Below, piece after piece: positions 44,389-55,461 of a stretch of 64,000 nucleotides of DNA (position 1 is its first letter; every line of letters starts with the position of its first letter). This DNA comes from Alphaproteobacteria bacterium (GTDB lineage: Bacteria; Pseudomonadota; Alphaproteobacteria; GCA-2731375): positions 124,001 through 188,000 of the forward strand of contig JADHTB010000001.1 of NCBI GenBank assembly GCA_016776605.1. The letters are read 5' to 3'. The notes under the pieces were generated by a model. That model searched no databases. It was not told where the DNA came from and saw only the letters and a program-made list of their open reading frames with translations. The translations under genes were made by a program, and so were the position numbers.

Positions 44389-46704
44389 ATGCAAATCGTG
44401 ACCGATAAACAGGCCGTGGGCCAGTCCGTCTCGCGCACGGAAGATCCGCGTTTGCTGCGGGGCGAGGGGCGCTACACCGACGATATCAATCTACCGGGTC
44501 AGGCGCATGCCTTTGTCCTGCGTTCGCCCCACGCCCACGGCATTATCCGGTCCATAGACTTGGTTGCCGCCCTGGCCATGCCCGGTGTTCTGGCGATCTA
44601 TACAGGTGCTGATCTGCAGGCGGCGGGCTACGGCCCCCTACCCTGTATGGTGGCCTTGAAAAGCCACGATGGAAGCCCGCTGATCGCACCCGAGAACCCT
44701 GCCCTGGCGGTTGACCGGGTACGTTATCTGGGCCATCCCGTGGCCGCCGTGATCGCGGAAAGCATTACCCAGGCCAAAGACGCGGCAGAGGCGATCGGTC
44801 TTGATATCGAGGAACTGCCGGCGGTGGACAACGTCGCAGCCGCGGCCGTGCCGAACGCGCCCCAGGTTTGGCCTGATATCCCCGGCAATCAATGTCTGGA
44901 CTATCACGCCGGTGACTTTGCTGCGGTCGAGGCCGCATTCGCCAAGGCGGCCCATGTCAGCCGCCTGAAATTTTTTAATAACCGTCTGGTCGTGGCCGCC
45001 CTGGAACCCCGTGCGGCGGTGGCTGCATATGGCGTCGAGGATCAGCGTTTCACCCTGCACATAGGCTGCCAGGGCACCTTCGCCGCAAAGAATGTGCTGG
45101 CCAACAGAATATTGAAAATACCGCCCGAACAGGTACGGGTGCGGACCTTTGATGTGGGCGGATCGTTCGGTATGAAATCATCGGTCTATCCCGAATATGT
45201 CGCCATTCTTCATGGCGCGCGCGAATTGAGCCGGCCGGTGAAATGGTGTGACGAGCGCTCGGGCAGTTTCCTCTCGGACCAACAAGGCCGGGATTCCGTG
45301 GTCGAGGCGGCCCTGGCCCTGGACGAGGACGGTAAATTCCTCGCCGCCCGGGTCGATGGTCTGGCCAATATGGGTGCCTTTCTCTCCACCGTTGGACCCA
45401 ACGTACAGGCCGGCAATATCTTCAAGAATTTGCCCGGCGTGTACAAAACCCCGGCCATCGCCGTGACCACCAAATGCCTGTTTACCAACACCACACCAAT
45501 CGGTGCCTATCGCGGCGCGGGCCGGCCCGAGGCCAATTATTATATGGAGCGCCTGGTGGACCTGGCGGCGCGGGAAACCGGGCGCGACCCGATCGCGCTG
45601 CGCCGCGCCAATATGATCCCGGGATCCGCCATGCCCTTTACCTCCGCCTCGGGGCAACCCTATGACAGTGGCGATTTTCCCGCATTGCTGGAGCAATGCC
45701 TGGAGTTGGCGGATTGGCATGGTTTCGCGGCACGGCAAGCCGCCAGCCGGGCCAATGGCATGCTACGGGGCCGTGGCATTGCCTGCTATTTGGAGGTTAC
45801 CGCGCCCGCGGGCAAGGAAATGGGCGGCGTGCATTTCGAGTCAGACGGCACCGTCAGCCTGATTACCGGCACCCAGAATTATGGCCAGGGCCATGCCTCG
45901 GCCTTTGCCCAAGTGCTGGCCGATCAACTGGGCCTGCCGTTCGACAGTATTCGCCTGATGCAGGGTGACAGCGATCAATTGCTGGTGGGCGGTGGCACGG
46001 GCGGTTCGCGCTCGATCATGGCAAGCGGGGCGGCCATTGTCGCGGTCAGCGCCCAGGTGATCGAAAAGGCCCGCCATCTGGCGGCCCAGAAGCTGGAGAC
46101 GGCGGTCGAGGATATCCAGTTCGCCGCCGGGCAATTCAGCGTGGTGGGCACGGACCGCGGTATTGCTTTACAGGAACTGGCCCAATCGCCCGAGGGGCTG
46201 GCCGGCGCGTTGAACAGCGCCCTGGCCATCGACACCCCGCCATCGACTTATCCCAACGGGGTGCATACCTGCGAGGTCGAGATCGACCCGGAAACCGGCA
46301 CCACTCGACTGGACCGCTATATCCTGGTGGATGATTTCGGCACTTTGGTAAATCCCCTGCTGGTCGCCGGCCAGGTCCATGGCGGCATTGCGCAAGGTAT
46401 TGGCCAGGCCCTGATGGAACACGCCATATTTGACGGCCAGGGCCAATTACTCTCGGGCTCGTTCATGGACTACGCCATGCCCAGGGCCGATCAGGTGCCT
46501 AATATCCAGTTCGAAGATCACCCCGTACCCGCCACCACCAACCCCCTCGGCGTCAAAGGCTGTGGCGAAGCCGGCACTACGGGGGCCCTGCCAGCCGTCA
46601 TGAACGCCGTGGTCGATGCCTTGTCGGAATACGGCATCACCCACATGGACATGCCCGCGACGCCGGAAAAGATCTGGAAAGCTATAAAGTCTGCGGACCA
46701 CTAG
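44389..46704 (+). CDS. Xanthine dehydrogenase-family molybdopterin-binding subunit, form II CoxL-like
   Basis: The 771-aa protein is the large subunit of a molybdenum hydroxylase. AYRGAGR at residues 373-379 is the form II signature (true CO dehydrogenase has a different, Cys-containing loop). [10 protein letters not shown] with E727 is the catalytic glutamate. [20 protein letters not shown] and [19 protein letters not shown] are standard. It would oxidise an aldehyde or N-heterocycle. The FAD and [2Fe-2S] subunits normally encoded beside it are absent here. Its neighbour is a divergent hydantoinase pair, so a heterocycle-degradation role is conceivable. ATG 44389 preferred to a GTG at 44365. 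Confidence 0.87.
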   Translation: MQIVTDKQAVGQSVSRTEDPRLLRGEGRYTDDINLPGQAHAFVLRSPHAHGIIRSIDLVAALAMPGVLAIYTGADLQAAGYGPLPCMVALKSHDGSPLIAPENPALAVDRVRYLGHPVAAVIAESITQAKDAAEAIGLDIEELPAVDNVAAAAVPNAPQVWPDIPGNQCLDYHAGDFAAVEAAFAKAAHVSRLKFFNNRLVVAALEPRAAVAAYGVEDQRFTLHIGCQGTFAAKNVLANRILKIPPEQVRVRTFDVGGSFGMKSSVYPEYVAILHGARELSRPVKWCDERSGSFLSDQQGRDSVVEAALALDEDGKFLAARVDGLANMGAFLSTVGPNVQAGNIFKNLPGVYKTPAIAVTTKCLFTNTTPIGAYRGAGRPEANYYMERLVDLAARETGRDPIALRRANMIPGSAMPFTSASGQPYDSGDFPALLEQCLELADWHGFAARQAASRANGMLRGRGIACYLEVTAPAGKEMGGVHFESDGTVSLITGTQNYGQGHASAFAQVLADQLGLPFDSIRLMQGDSDQLLVGGGTGGSRSIMASGAAIVAVSAQVIEKARHLAAQKLETAVEDIQFAAGQFSVVGTDRGIALQELAQSPEGLAGALNSALAIDTPPSTYPNGVHTCEVEIDPETGTTRLDRYILVDDFGTLVNPLLVAGQVHGGIAQGIGQALMEHAIFDGQGQLLSGSFMDYAMPRADQVPNIQFEDHPVPATTNPLGVKGCGEAGTTGALPAVMNAVVDALSEYGITHMDMPATPEKIWKAIKSADH

Positions 46705-46716
46705 CCCACATTCGGC

Positions 46717-47490
46717 CTATTCGGCGGACATCCGACTGGGCGTTTTCTCCCCATCGGGCTTCGCGCCGGGTAAAACGGCGATTTCGGCAGCTTCCTCCGG
46801 CGGAATGACGCCGATGGAAATGACATATTTGGCCGCGTCTTCTACCGGCATATTCAAAAAGATCAAATCCCGCCGGGGCACCATCAACAGGAAGCCCGAG
46901 GTCGGGTTCGGCGTGGTGGGGACATAAATATTGACCATGTCGTCGTCCAGTCGATCGGCCATCTCGCCATCCGTATCGCCGGTGACGAAGGCCACGGTCC
47001 AGATGCCGCGACGGGGATATTCCACCAGCACGGCCTGGCGAAAGGAATTCGACGATTGGCTCAAGACCGTTTCCAGAACCTGCTTCAGGGCGCCATATAC
47101 GGTGCGCACAACCGGCATGCGATTGACCAGACGCTCGCCGGTTTTCAACAGGGTGCGGCCAAAAATATTAGCGGTAAGAAAACCGACGAAGGTCAGAAGA
47201 ACGACCATCATCACAAGGCCCATCCCTGGCAAGGAAAAGGGTAGATAACTTTCCGGATTGTACTTTGCCGGCAGCAGGGGGACGGCCTTGCTGTCCACCC
47301 AGTGAACGAACTGCCAGGTCAAGTATATGGTCAAGGCTATGGGCGCGGTAACGATAATCCCGGTCAAAAAATAAATGCGCAGACGGGATAAAATACTCGG
47401 CCGCTGGCGCGGCGTAATCAGGACAGGCTTTTCCTCGTCATGCCCTTCGGATTCGGCGGACTGCTTAGAATCTGGCGGCGTCTCTGACAT
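46717..47490 (-). CDS. DUF502 membrane protein
   Basis: The 257-aa protein has two membrane helices (YFLTGIIVTAPIALTIYLTW and GLVMMVVLLTFVGFLTANIFG) and a C-terminal soluble part with VRTVYGALKQVLETV and VYVPTTPNPTSGFLLMVPR (here IYVPTTPNPTSG), the DUF502 signature. A polar KQSAESEGHDEEK N-terminus precedes. Role unknown; plant relatives (LCV/COV) affect patterning by membrane traffic. Convergent with the CoxL-like gene, 13 bases away. Confidence 0.87.
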   Translation of the reverse strand: MSETPPDSKQSAESEGHDEEKPVLITPRQRPSILSRLRIYFLTGIIVTAPIALTIYLTWQFVHWVDSKAVPLLPAKYNPESYLPFSLPGMGLVMMVVLLTFVGFLTANIFGRTLLKTGERLVNRMPVVRTVYGALKQVLETVLSQSSNSFRQAVLVEYPRRGIWTVAFVTGDTDGEMADRLDDDMVNIYVPTTPNPTSGFLLMVPRRDLIFLNMPVEDAAKYVISIGVIPPEEAAEIAVLPGAKPDGEKTPSRMSAE

Positions 47491-47635
47491 CGATTGATAA
47501 ATTCCTGATATTTATAGGTCGCAGGGCCCACTTAGTGCCGAAAACCCAAACTGTCCATCTAATTCGCCTTTCCGGGTACGCTGCTATATATTGGCTGCTA
47601 CACCATAAACAACAACTCTAAACCAATAAATTTTT

Positions 47636-48151
47636 ATGCGGCGTCCTGACTTTATAACCTTGATAATTGGCCTGTTCCTCTGGCCGGTCTGCCTGTGGCC
47701 TTCGCCCGTGCGGGCTGATTTCGCCAATGCTGTCGTCGCTTATGACCAAGGCAAATTCAACCCCGCACGCACAGAGTTTCGCGGCCTGGCGCAGCGCGGC
47801 CATGCGGGCGCGGAATTCATGCTCGGCGCGATGTATTTCTACGGCAAAGGTGTGCAACGGAACGATGCCCTCGCCGCCATCTGGTTCCACAAGGCGGCGA
47901 TCAAGGGCAACCCTTCCGGACAACTGGCCTTTGGTTCGCTGCATATTCGGGGTCTGGGGGTGCGCCAGGATCTGGTTAAGGCCTATGGCTGGCTGACCGT
48001 GGCCGCCAATCACGCCATTCCGGGTCTGCAACAACAGGCCATAGTGCTGCGCGATGAAGCCGCGCGCCTGATGCAGCCAGACGAGATCGCGGATGCGCAA
48101 CGCTGGGCCAGCAGCTTCAAAGCCAGGGCGTCCGGTCTAATCCGGGAATAA
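47636..48151 (+). CDS. Exported Sel1-repeat protein
   Basis: The 171-aa protein begins with a signal peptide (PDFITLIIGLFLWPVCLWPS, cleavage near RADF). The mature part has two to three Sel1 units (AQRGHAGAEFMLGAMYFYGK, AIKGNPSGQLAFGSLHIRG) and a helical tail ADAQRWASSF similar to that of the 90-aa Sel1 protein at 34370. Sel1 repeats bind other proteins, probably in the periplasm. No adjacent partner. Confidence 0.83.
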   Translation: MRRPDFITLIIGLFLWPVCLWPSPVRADFANAVVAYDQGKFNPARTEFRGLAQRGHAGAEFMLGAMYFYGKGVQRNDALAAIWFHKAAIKGNPSGQLAFGSLHIRGLGVRQDLVKAYGWLTVAANHAIPGLQQQAIVLRDEAARLMQPDEIADAQRWASSFKARASGLIRE

Positions 48152-48201
48152 GCAGCGTCCGCCGGTCTAATCCAGACCTAAAATCCGCCCTAAAGTCCCC
48201 C

Positions 48202-49206
48202 CTAAAGTCCCATTCGGGCCAGCACCGCGCCGGCCTCGTCAATGATGTCGTTAACCACCTCCTCCGCGCTTTTTACGCCATGGATCAGGCCCGCGCTTTG
48301 TCCCGCCGGAAGCACCCCATTGGCCACGTCGCCCTGGTGCCGGCCCAGGACGGATGCGGGATTACCGACCTGCATCACCTGCAGGGGAAAGGGCTGAATT
48401 TCATCTTCGTGGGCGGCCCAATGATTGGTGAAATCATTGCGGATCAGGCGGCAGGGCTTGCCGCTATGGGCCCGCGTGACCACGGTACCAGCGGTATCCG
48501 TTTCGACAATTGAGCGCTTGTAATTGTCATGCGCCGTAGCCTCGGCCGTGGCGATAAAGCGCGTGCCCATCCAAACCCCTTCGGCGCCAAGGGCCAGGGC
48601 GGCGACCAGGCCCCGGCCATCGGCCAGGCCACCGCCCGCCAACAGGGGCACATCAACCGCATCCCGCACGGCGGGCACCAGGGCGGCGGTGCCGATCTGG
48701 CCCACATGACCGCCGCCATCGCTGCCTGTAGCGATAACCGCATCTACCCCATCGGCCACCGCACGCTTGGCATGGCGCACCGCGCCGACCACGGACATGA
48801 CAAAGATGCCCCGGTCATGGGCCTCCTTGATCACCGCGCCGGGGCTACCCAGGCCCGAGATCAGAACCGGGACCTTTTCTTCCAACACCACTGCGACCAT
48901 CTCTTTCACGGCATCGGTGTATTGGACCGCCTGGTCGCCCGAGGCGGCCATGGTGGCAAATAGAATATCGACGCCAAAGGGCCGGTCCGTGATTGCCCGC
49001 ACCGCGCGGATATCGGCCCGCATGTCGGCCCCTGACAGGGAAGAACCGGCGCCGATCACCCCCAGTCCGCCGGCCGCCGATACCGCCGCGGCCAGCGGCG
49101 CGCGGGCCACGAAGCCCATGCCGGCCTGAAATATGGGGACCTCGATGCCAAGCCGCCGGCAGAGCGGGCTGCACAGCCGGGCCTTTAAATTCTCTCGATT
49201 ATTCAT
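48202..49206 (-). CDS. Nitronate monooxygenase-like flavoprotein
   Basis: The 334-aa protein has the family start LGIEVPIFQAGMGFVARAPL, ATGSDGGGHVGQIGT (Gly-rich FMN loop with histidine), PLLAGGGLADGRG and GAEGVWMGTRFIAT. It is closer to class II NMO/2-nitropropane dioxygenase than the paralogue at 10669. Convergent with the Sel1 gene, divergent from the SDR at 49359. Substrate unknown. Confidence 0.85.
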   Translation of the reverse strand: MNNRENLKARLCSPLCRRLGIEVPIFQAGMGFVARAPLAAAVSAAGGLGVIGAGSSLSGADMRADIRAVRAITDRPFGVDILFATMAASGDQAVQYTDAVKEMVAVVLEEKVPVLISGLGSPGAVIKEAHDRGIFVMSVVGAVRHAKRAVADGVDAVIATGSDGGGHVGQIGTAALVPAVRDAVDVPLLAGGGLADGRGLVAALALGAEGVWMGTRFIATAEATAHDNYKRSIVETDTAGTVVTRAHSGKPCRLIRNDFTNHWAAHEDEIQPFPLQVMQVGNPASVLGRHQGDVANGVLPAGQSAGLIHGVKSAEEVVNDIIDEAGAVLARMGL

Positions 49207-49358
49207 CTCACTGTCCCTAACTCAAATGGCCAAACCCGCCGTCATCCTGTCAAAGCCGCGCCGATAGGGCAAATAGTCCCTGATCGGCGAATTCACACGC
49301 GCCCGGCGCTCTGTTTGCCCTTAGACTATGGCAAATTTTCAATGATGGAGATATTGCG

Positions 49359-50117
49359 ATGCGGTTACAGGACAAAGTTGCCATCGTTACCGGCGCGGGT
49401 GCGGGCTTTGGCGGTGGCATTGCCCGGCGCTTTGCGGAAGAGGGCGCCAAGGTCATTGTCAATGATATCAATGGGGAAAATGGCGAAAGCGTGGCCGCCG
49501 CCATTCGGGCGGCGGGCGGCGTCGCGGATTATGTGGCGGGTAATGTCTCGTCCAGCGCCGACGTCGCGGCCCTGGTCGGCCGCGCCGTGTCTCTGCATGG
49601 CGGCCTGGATATCATGGTCAACAACGCCGGCGTGCCACAACGCAACATGCCCATGACGGAGGTCGGCGAAGACGCCTTTGATCTAATTTTCGCCGTCAAC
49701 GTGAAAAGCATCTATTGGTCAGCCATCCATGCGATCCCGGAAATGCGCAAACGTGGCGGTGGCGCCTTCGTCAACACCTCTTCCACCGCCGCGCTTAGTC
49801 CCCGGCCAGGGCTGATCTGGTACAATGGCTCCAAGGGTGCGGTAAATAATATCACCAAAGGTATGGCGATCGAACTGGCGCCCGAACAGATTCGCGTCAA
49901 TGCGGTCTGTCCGGTGGCCGGCGAGACCCAAATGCTGGCGGAATTCGCCGGCGGCGAGGTCACGCCCGAAAAACGCGAAATGTTCCTGAAATCAATTCCC
50001 CTGGGTCGATTTAGCCAACCCTTGGATATCGCCAATGCCGCGCTGTTCCTGGCCTCGGACGAAGCATCGATGATTACCGGCGTCTGCATGGAAGTGGATG
50101 GCGGGCGCTGTATCTAG
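49359..50117 (+). CDS. SDR family oxidoreductase
   Basis: The 252-aa protein is a classical short-chain dehydrogenase: TGAGAGFGGGIA cofactor motif, VNDIN acidic turn (NAD preference), NNAG, catalytic S (TSSTAAL) with YNGSKGAV (Tyr and Lys), and a C-terminal EVDGGRCI. It resembles glucose 1-dehydrogenase/3-oxoacyl reductase-type members. It is followed by 214 bases before carB with no other gene in between. Confidence 0.87.
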   Translation: MRLQDKVAIVTGAGAGFGGGIARRFAEEGAKVIVNDINGENGESVAAAIRAAGGVADYVAGNVSSSADVAALVGRAVSLHGGLDIMVNNAGVPQRNMPMTEVGEDAFDLIFAVNVKSIYWSAIHAIPEMRKRGGGAFVNTSSTAALSPRPGLIWYNGSKGAVNNITKGMAIELAPEQIRVNAVCPVAGETQMLAEFAGGEVTPEKREMFLKSIPLGRFSQPLDIANAALFLASDEASMITGVCMEVDGGRCI

Positions 50118-50331
50118 GGCCATATACAAGCCCGAAAATTCTTCTGCGCCAAAGTCTCTAAATCTCGTAGCCCCAGGCGGAGCGAGAGGCTATATTGCGC
50201 CCGCTTGGCGATGCGCCGTGGGGTCATCATCCACTGGTGCCAGCCGCGCATTGATCTAACAACCCCCTAATTCAGGCCCGCCTTATGACGGGGCAGGTGC
50301 CGGGGAAGGCATGTCGTGAGGAAGCCACCAA

Positions 50332-53300
50332 GTGCCTAAACGCACAGACATTAAGAGTATTATGATCATCGGCGCCGGGCCCATCGTTATTGGTCAAGCG
50401 TGCGAGTTCGACTATTCCGGCACCCAGGCGTGCAAGGCCCTGAAAGAAGAGGGTTTCCGGGTGATTTTGGTCAATTCCAATCCGGCCACTATTATGACGG
50501 ATCCGGAATTCGCCGATGCCACTTACATCGAACCTATTACGCCGGATATCGTCCGCAAGATCATCGCCAAGGAGCGGCCCGACGCAATCCTGCCAACCAT
50601 GGGCGGGCAGACCGCGTTGAATACGGCGATGGCGTTGCATGCGAACGGTACGCTGGATGAATTCGGCGTTGAACTGATTGGCGCCAAGCCCGACGCCATC
50701 AACATGGCGGAAGATCGCAGCCTGTTTCGCGAGGCCATGGCGCGCATTGGCTTGGCCACCCCGAAAGCGGGCATCGCCCACAATTTAGATGAAGCCTGGG
50801 AAGCGTTGGAGCTGGTCGGCCTACCCACGATCATCCGGCCATCCTTTACCATGGGCGGCACGGGCGGCGGCATCGCCTATAACCGGGAAGAATTTCTGGC
50901 CATTGTCACCACGGGCCTGGACGCCTCGCCCACTGACGAAGTGCTGATTGAAGAATCCGTGCTGGGCTGGAAAGAGTACGAAATGGAGGTGGTGCGCGAT
51001 CATGCCGACAACTGCATCATCATCTGTTCCATCGAAAACGTGGACCCCATGGGCATCCATACCGGTGATAGCGTCACCGTGGCTCCGGCCCTGACCCTGA
51101 CGGATAAGGAATATCAGATCCTGCGCAACGCCTCGATCGCATGCCTGCGCGAGATCGGCGTGGATACCGGTGGCTCCAACGTGCAATTCGCCCTTAACCC
51201 GGAGAATGGCCATCTGGTGGTGATCGAGATGAATCCGCGGGTCTCGCGCTCCTCCGCCCTTGCATCAAAAGCGACGGGCTTTCCCATCGCCAAGGTCGCC
51301 GCCCGGCTGGCCGTGGGCTATACCCTGGACGAGTTGGACAACGATATCACCGGCGGCGTCATCCCCGCCTCTTTCGAACCAACCATTGACTATGTGGTGA
51401 CCAAAATCCCACGCTTCACGTTCGAAAAATTTCCCGGTACTGAAGCGCTTTTGACCACTTCCATGAAATCAGTGGGCGAGGCGATGTCCGTGGGCCGCAC
51501 CTTTGCCGAAAGTCTGCAAAAGGCCCTGCGTTCCACGGAAACCGAGCTATCGGGACTGGATGAAATCATTATCCCCGGCATTGAAGCGGACCCGGTGGAT
51601 GCGTTGCGGGCGGCCTTGGCCAGGCCGGCCCCGGATCGGTTGCTGGTCGTTGCCCAGGCACTGCGGCACGGCATGGCGCGGCAGGAGATCGCGCGCATCA
51701 CCCGCATCGACCCCTGGTTTGTGGACCAGGTCGCCGAGCTGGTCCTGACGGAGGCCGATGTGCGCGTCGATGGCTTGCCCGGCGGCGCACGGCAAATGCG
51801 GGCCTTGAAGGCGCAAGGGTTTTCCGATCAAAGGCTGGGGCAATTGACCGGACAGAGCACGGCGGCGGTTACCGCCCACCGGCAATCCCTGGACGTGCAC
51901 CCGGTGTACAAGCGGATAGATACCTGTGCCGCTGAATTTGAAAGTCATACGCCTTATATGTACTCCACCTACGAAGGCTTGGACGAGCCGGGTGAATGCG
52001 AGGCGCGGCCCAGCGATCGGGAAAAAATAATCATCCTGGGCGGGGGTCCGAACCGTATCGGCCAGGGCATCGAGTTTGATTATTGCTGTGTCCATGCCGT
52101 CTTTGCCCTGCGCGAAGCAGGCTATGAAGCGATCATGGTGAATTGTAATCCCGAAACCGTATCCACGGATTATGACACCTCGGACCGCCTGTATTTCGAA
52201 CCCTTGACCGCCGAGGACGTCCTGGAAATCGTGCGCCTGGAACAAAGCGCCGGCAGCCTGAAAGGCGTAATCGTGCAGTTCGGCGGGCAGACCCCGTTAA
52301 AGCTGGCCGCCGAATTAGAGGCAGCGGGCGTGCCCATTCTTGGCACCAGCCCCGATTCCATTGATCTGGCCGAGGACCGGCACCGCTTTCAGGAACTGCT
52401 GCAGCGGCTGAAACTGAAACAGCCGCCCAACGGCATGGCAACGTCGAGCGAAGAAGCGAGGGCGGTGGCCGCGCGGATTGGCTTTCCCGTGGTGGTGCGG
52501 CCCTCCTACGTCCTGGGCGGCCGCGCCATGGAAATCGTTCATGATATGGAACGGTTGGAGCGCTATATGCGCGAGGTGGTCAAGGTCTCGGGTGATGCAC
52601 CGGTGCTGGTCGATGGCTATCTGCAAGACGCCATAGAGGTCGACCTGGACGCTCTGGCGGATGGCCATGACGTGGTGGTGGCCGGGATCATGGAACATAT
52701 CGAGGAAGCCGGCATCCATTCCGGTGATTCGGCCTGCTCGCTCCCGCCATACTCCCTGAGCGATGAAATCGTCAGCGAAATCGGCCGCCAGGCCGATGCC
52801 CTGGCCCGGGGTCTTTCGGTAATCGGCCTGATGAACGTGCAGTTCGCCGTGCGCCAGAACGAGATCTTTATTCTAGAGGTCAACCCAAGGGCCTCGCGGA
52901 CCGTGCCCTTTGTTGCCAAGGCCATTGGCCAGCCCATCGCCAAGCTGGCGGCGCGCATCATGGCGGGGGAAAAGCTGGCTGATTTTAATTTGAAGTTAGG
53001 CCGGCAAAAGCATGTGGCAGTGAAGGAGGCAGTCTTTCCTTTCGCCCGTTTTGCCGGCGTCGATGTGCTTTTAGGACCGGAAATGAAGTCCACCGGCGAG
53101 GTCATGGGCCTGGACACATCATTCGCAGCAGCCTTTGCAAAATCGCAGATTGCCGCGGGTACCGAGCTGCCCAGTGAAGGTAAGGTATTTGTTTCAGTCA
53201 AGGACCGGGACAAACCGGCGGCGGCAAAACTGGCCCGGGAATTATCGCGGCTCGGCTTTGCAATCGTCGCCACGTCGGGCACGGCGGCATATTTGCAGAC

Positions 53301-53568
53301 GCAGGGCATCGCGGTTCTTCACGTCAACAAAGTGTTGGAAGGCCGCCCCCATATTGTCGATGACATCACCAACGGCGCCATCGCCCTGATCTTTAATACG
53401 ACGGAAGGGGCCAAGGCAATTGCCGATAGTTTCACGCTGCGCCGAGCTGCCTTAACGCACCGCATCCCTTATTACACGACAATTTCGGGAGCCAGATCAG
53501 CAATATTGGCGATCGAACTTTTAAAGCAGCGCGGCCTTGATGTTGCCCCGTTGCAATCTTACTTCTAA
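50332..53568 (+). CDS. carB: Carbamoyl-phosphate synthase large chain
   Basis: The 1078-aa protein starts at GTG with GAGGAAG upstream. It contains two ATP-grasp halves (about residues 128-320 and 670-860: [17 protein letters not shown] and [19 protein letters not shown]), the [21 protein letters not shown] start, and a C-terminal allosteric MGS domain ([13 protein letters not shown]). It makes carbamoyl phosphate for arginine and pyrimidines with CarA glutaminase. carA is not directly upstream; an SDR gene is. Confidence 0.96.
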   Translation: MPKRTDIKSIMIIGAGPIVIGQACEFDYSGTQACKALKEEGFRVILVNSNPATIMTDPEFADATYIEPITPDIVRKIIAKERPDAILPTMGGQTALNTAMALHANGTLDEFGVELIGAKPDAINMAEDRSLFREAMARIGLATPKAGIAHNLDEAWEALELVGLPTIIRPSFTMGGTGGGIAYNREEFLAIVTTGLDASPTDEVLIEESVLGWKEYEMEVVRDHADNCIIICSIENVDPMGIHTGDSVTVAPALTLTDKEYQILRNASIACLREIGVDTGGSNVQFALNPENGHLVVIEMNPRVSRSSALASKATGFPIAKVAARLAVGYTLDELDNDITGGVIPASFEPTIDYVVTKIPRFTFEKFPGTEALLTTSMKSVGEAMSVGRTFAESLQKALRSTETELSGLDEIIIPGIEADPVDALRAALARPAPDRLLVVAQALRHGMARQEIARITRIDPWFVDQVAELVLTEADVRVDGLPGGARQMRALKAQGFSDQRLGQLTGQSTAAVTAHRQSLDVHPVYKRIDTCAAEFESHTPYMYSTYEGLDEPGECEARPSDREKIIILGGGPNRIGQGIEFDYCCVHAVFALREAGYEAIMVNCNPETVSTDYDTSDRLYFEPLTAEDVLEIVRLEQSAGSLKGVIVQFGGQTPLKLAAELEAAGVPILGTSPDSIDLAEDRHRFQELLQRLKLKQPPNGMATSSEEARAVAARIGFPVVVRPSYVLGGRAMEIVHDMERLERYMREVVKVSGDAPVLVDGYLQDAIEVDLDALADGHDVVVAGIMEHIEEAGIHSGDSACSLPPYSLSDEIVSEIGRQADALARGLSVIGLMNVQFAVRQNEIFILEVNPRASRTVPFVAKAIGQPIAKLAARIMAGEKLADFNLKLGRQKHVAVKEAVFPFARFAGVDVLLGPEMKSTGEVMGLDTSFAAAFAKSQIAAGTELPSEGKVFVSVKDRDKPAAAKLARELSRLGFAIVATSGTAAYLQTQGIAVLHVNKVLEGRPHIVDDITNGAIALIFNTTEGAKAIADSFTLRRAALTHRIPYYTTISGARSAILAIELLKQRGLDVAPLQSYF

Positions 53569-53636
53569 CCTTCTCGATGAGGTCGGTGCTCACGCGCCGA
53601 CCTGCACGGCACTGACTTAATAAGGCGGACGACCAA

Positions 53637-54113
53637 GTGATAGAAAAGGTACCCATGACCCGGACGGGTTTCACCCGGATGGAAGTTGAATTGAAGCGCT
53701 TGAAGGGCGTGGAACGTCCGTCGGTCATCCAGGCGCTGGAAGAGGCGCGCGCCCATGGAGACCTGTCTGAAAACGCCGAGTATCACGCGGCCAAGGAACG
53801 TCAGGCATTTATCGAAAGCCGGATCGCTGACCTGGGAAGCAAGGTCAGCAGGGCGCAGATCATCGATACGTCATCCCTGGCGGGAAAAACCGTAAAATTC
53901 GGCGCCACGGTAACGGTCGTGGACGAGGACGACAACGCGACCCTGGAATTTCAAATCGTCGGCGAGGATGAGGCGGATATCAAGGAACGGCGCCTGTCCG
54001 TGCAATCCCCCCTGGCCCGTGCCCTGATTGGCAAATCAGTCGGCGATGAGGTTGAAGTCCCCACCCCCTCGGGCGGCAAATTCTACGAACTGCTGAAAGT
54101 GCGGTTTATATAG
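53637..54113 (+). CDS. greA: Transcription elongation factor GreA
   Basis: The 158-aa protein starts at GTG ([10 protein letters not shown]), with GGCGGA upstream, the alphaproteobacterial GreA start. The coiled-coil hairpin is [20 protein letters not shown], whose tip carries the acidic D and E that stimulate RNA cleavage. The C-terminal domain ends [18 protein letters not shown]. It rescues backtracked RNA polymerase. It lies 68 bases after carB. Confidence 0.95.
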   Translation: MIEKVPMTRTGFTRMEVELKRLKGVERPSVIQALEEARAHGDLSENAEYHAAKERQAFIESRIADLGSKVSRAQIIDTSSLAGKTVKFGATVTVVDEDDNATLEFQIVGEDEADIKERRLSVQSPLARALIGKSVGDEVEVPTPSGGKFYELLKVRFI

Positions 54114-54146
54114 CCGGTTATATAGCCGGTGGACGCCTGGTCCGTG

Positions 54147-54566
54147 TCATGCCCGCGGCCAGCCGGGCCGGGAGGCAATCCAGATAGCGACCGGGACCAG
54201 GGTGGCGCCGACCAGGGCGGGTATGATCCAGTTATCGTTGAGGGTCATGGCCACGTAGGCGAATGACCCGGCCATCATGGTGATCGCCACGACCTTGGCC
54301 CGCACCGGGATCACGCCGTACAAGTGCCACTCGCGGATCGTCCGGCCAAAGCGGGGATGCTGGAACAGCCACAGGTGCAACCGCTCCGATGATCGGGAAA
54401 ATGCCCAGGCTGCAATCAACAAAAATACCGTGCCCGGCATGACGGGCAGAATGATGCCGATAATGCCCAAGGCCGTGCACACCAGCCCCAACGCCAGCAT
54501 CAGGCGGCGCATGGATGTGGATGGGACCCGGGGTTGAACCTCGGCAATTGGTTGATCCGCTCTCAT
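54147..54566 (-). CDS. YbaN family (DUF454) membrane protein
   Basis: The 139-aa protein has LGLVCTALGIIGIILPVMPG (family motif LPxxPTTPF-type region as LPVMPGTVFLL), WAFSRSSERLHLWLFQHPRF, and two further helices. It is an inner-membrane protein of unknown role. Convergent with greA, 33 bases apart. Confidence 0.82.
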   Translation of the reverse strand: MRADQPIAEVQPRVPSTSMRRLMLALGLVCTALGIIGIILPVMPGTVFLLIAAWAFSRSSERLHLWLFQHPRFGRTIREWHLYGVIPVRAKVVAITMMAGSFAYVAMTLNDNWIIPALVGATLVPVAIWIASRPGWPRA

Positions 54567-54688
54567 GGCCGCAATGATCCGCTATGGTCATGAACAAAGG
54601 GTTGATCGCGCCAAATTCCTGTTTGGCTTAGTTTCCCTGAATATCCGATAATACGCACTGGATGTATGCGCCGTTGGGGAGAGATGCA

Positions 54689-55393
54689 ATGACATTTGAA
54701 AACAAGACGATCGTCGTCACGGGCGCGGCGGGAAATTTGGGGCGGGCGGTCGCCGGTAATTTTCATGCGGCGGGCGCGCGGGTTGTCCTGGTGGATGCGA
54801 AGCGGGAATTTCTCGACAGTCATTTTCCGGGCGAGGATCCTGGGTATGTGAAAACAGCGGTCAATTTATTGGACCAAAATGCGGTTGCGGCATCATTTGC
54901 CGGCGTCCAGGCCGAATACGGCGGAATTGACGGGTTGTGCGCAATTGCCGGCGGTTTCCATATGGGAGAGCCGGTGCATGACACGCCCACCAATAATTGG
55001 GATCTGATGTATGACCTAAATGTTCGAACCCTTTTGCATTCCGTCCAGGCCATTGTGCCCCATATGATGGAACGCGGTTCAGGCAAGATCGTGACCATTG
55101 GCGCCAATGCCGCGCTGAAGGGGGTGCCGGGCATGGGCAGCTATTGCGCGGCGAAGAGCACGGTCATGCGTCTCACGGAATCGATGGCCGGAGAACTCCG
55201 CGACAACTCCATCAACGTCAATTGTGTGCTGCCCTCGATCATTGATACACCGATCAACCGCGCCGATATGCCCGATACCGACCCCGCGCTTTGGGTGACG
55301 CCCTCGGATCTGGCCTCGGTCATCATGTTTTTGTGTTCACCTCAGGCCAAGGCCATTCACGGGGCCCTGATCCCCGTCGTTGGATTATCCTGA
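54689..55393 (+). CDS. SDR family protein lacking the usual catalytic serine
   Basis: The 234-aa protein has the NAD-binding TGAAGNLGRAVA motif and a YCAAKS pair (Y152, K156). In the beta5 strand, IGANAALKG occupies the place where the active-site serine usually stands, about 12-13 residues before the tyrosine (A139/N140). NVNCVLPSIIDTPINRADMP is typical of a subfamily that keeps this pattern. It may have an altered activity or use a neighbouring residue. ATG 54689 has GGGGAGAG upstream; an in-frame ATG at 54662 is less likely. Confidence 0.8.
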   Translation: MTFENKTIVVTGAAGNLGRAVAGNFHAAGARVVLVDAKREFLDSHFPGEDPGYVKTAVNLLDQNAVAASFAGVQAEYGGIDGLCAIAGGFHMGEPVHDTPTNNWDLMYDLNVRTLLHSVQAIVPHMMERGSGKIVTIGANAALKGVPGMGSYCAAKSTVMRLTESMAGELRDNSINVNCVLPSIIDTPINRADMPDTDPALWVTPSDLASVIMFLCSPQAKAIHGALIPVVGLS

Positions 55394-55461
55394 TATGTCT
55401 CGCTGAAAATTGCCGCTTATACCAACCGGTGCTGATAGGGGCCTATCAACGCCAGCTGGTA

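Noticed and set aside
44389-46704. Aerobic CO dehydrogenase (form I CoxL)
   Set aside because: The active-site loop is AYRGAGR, not the Cys-containing form I signature, and coxS/coxM are absent.
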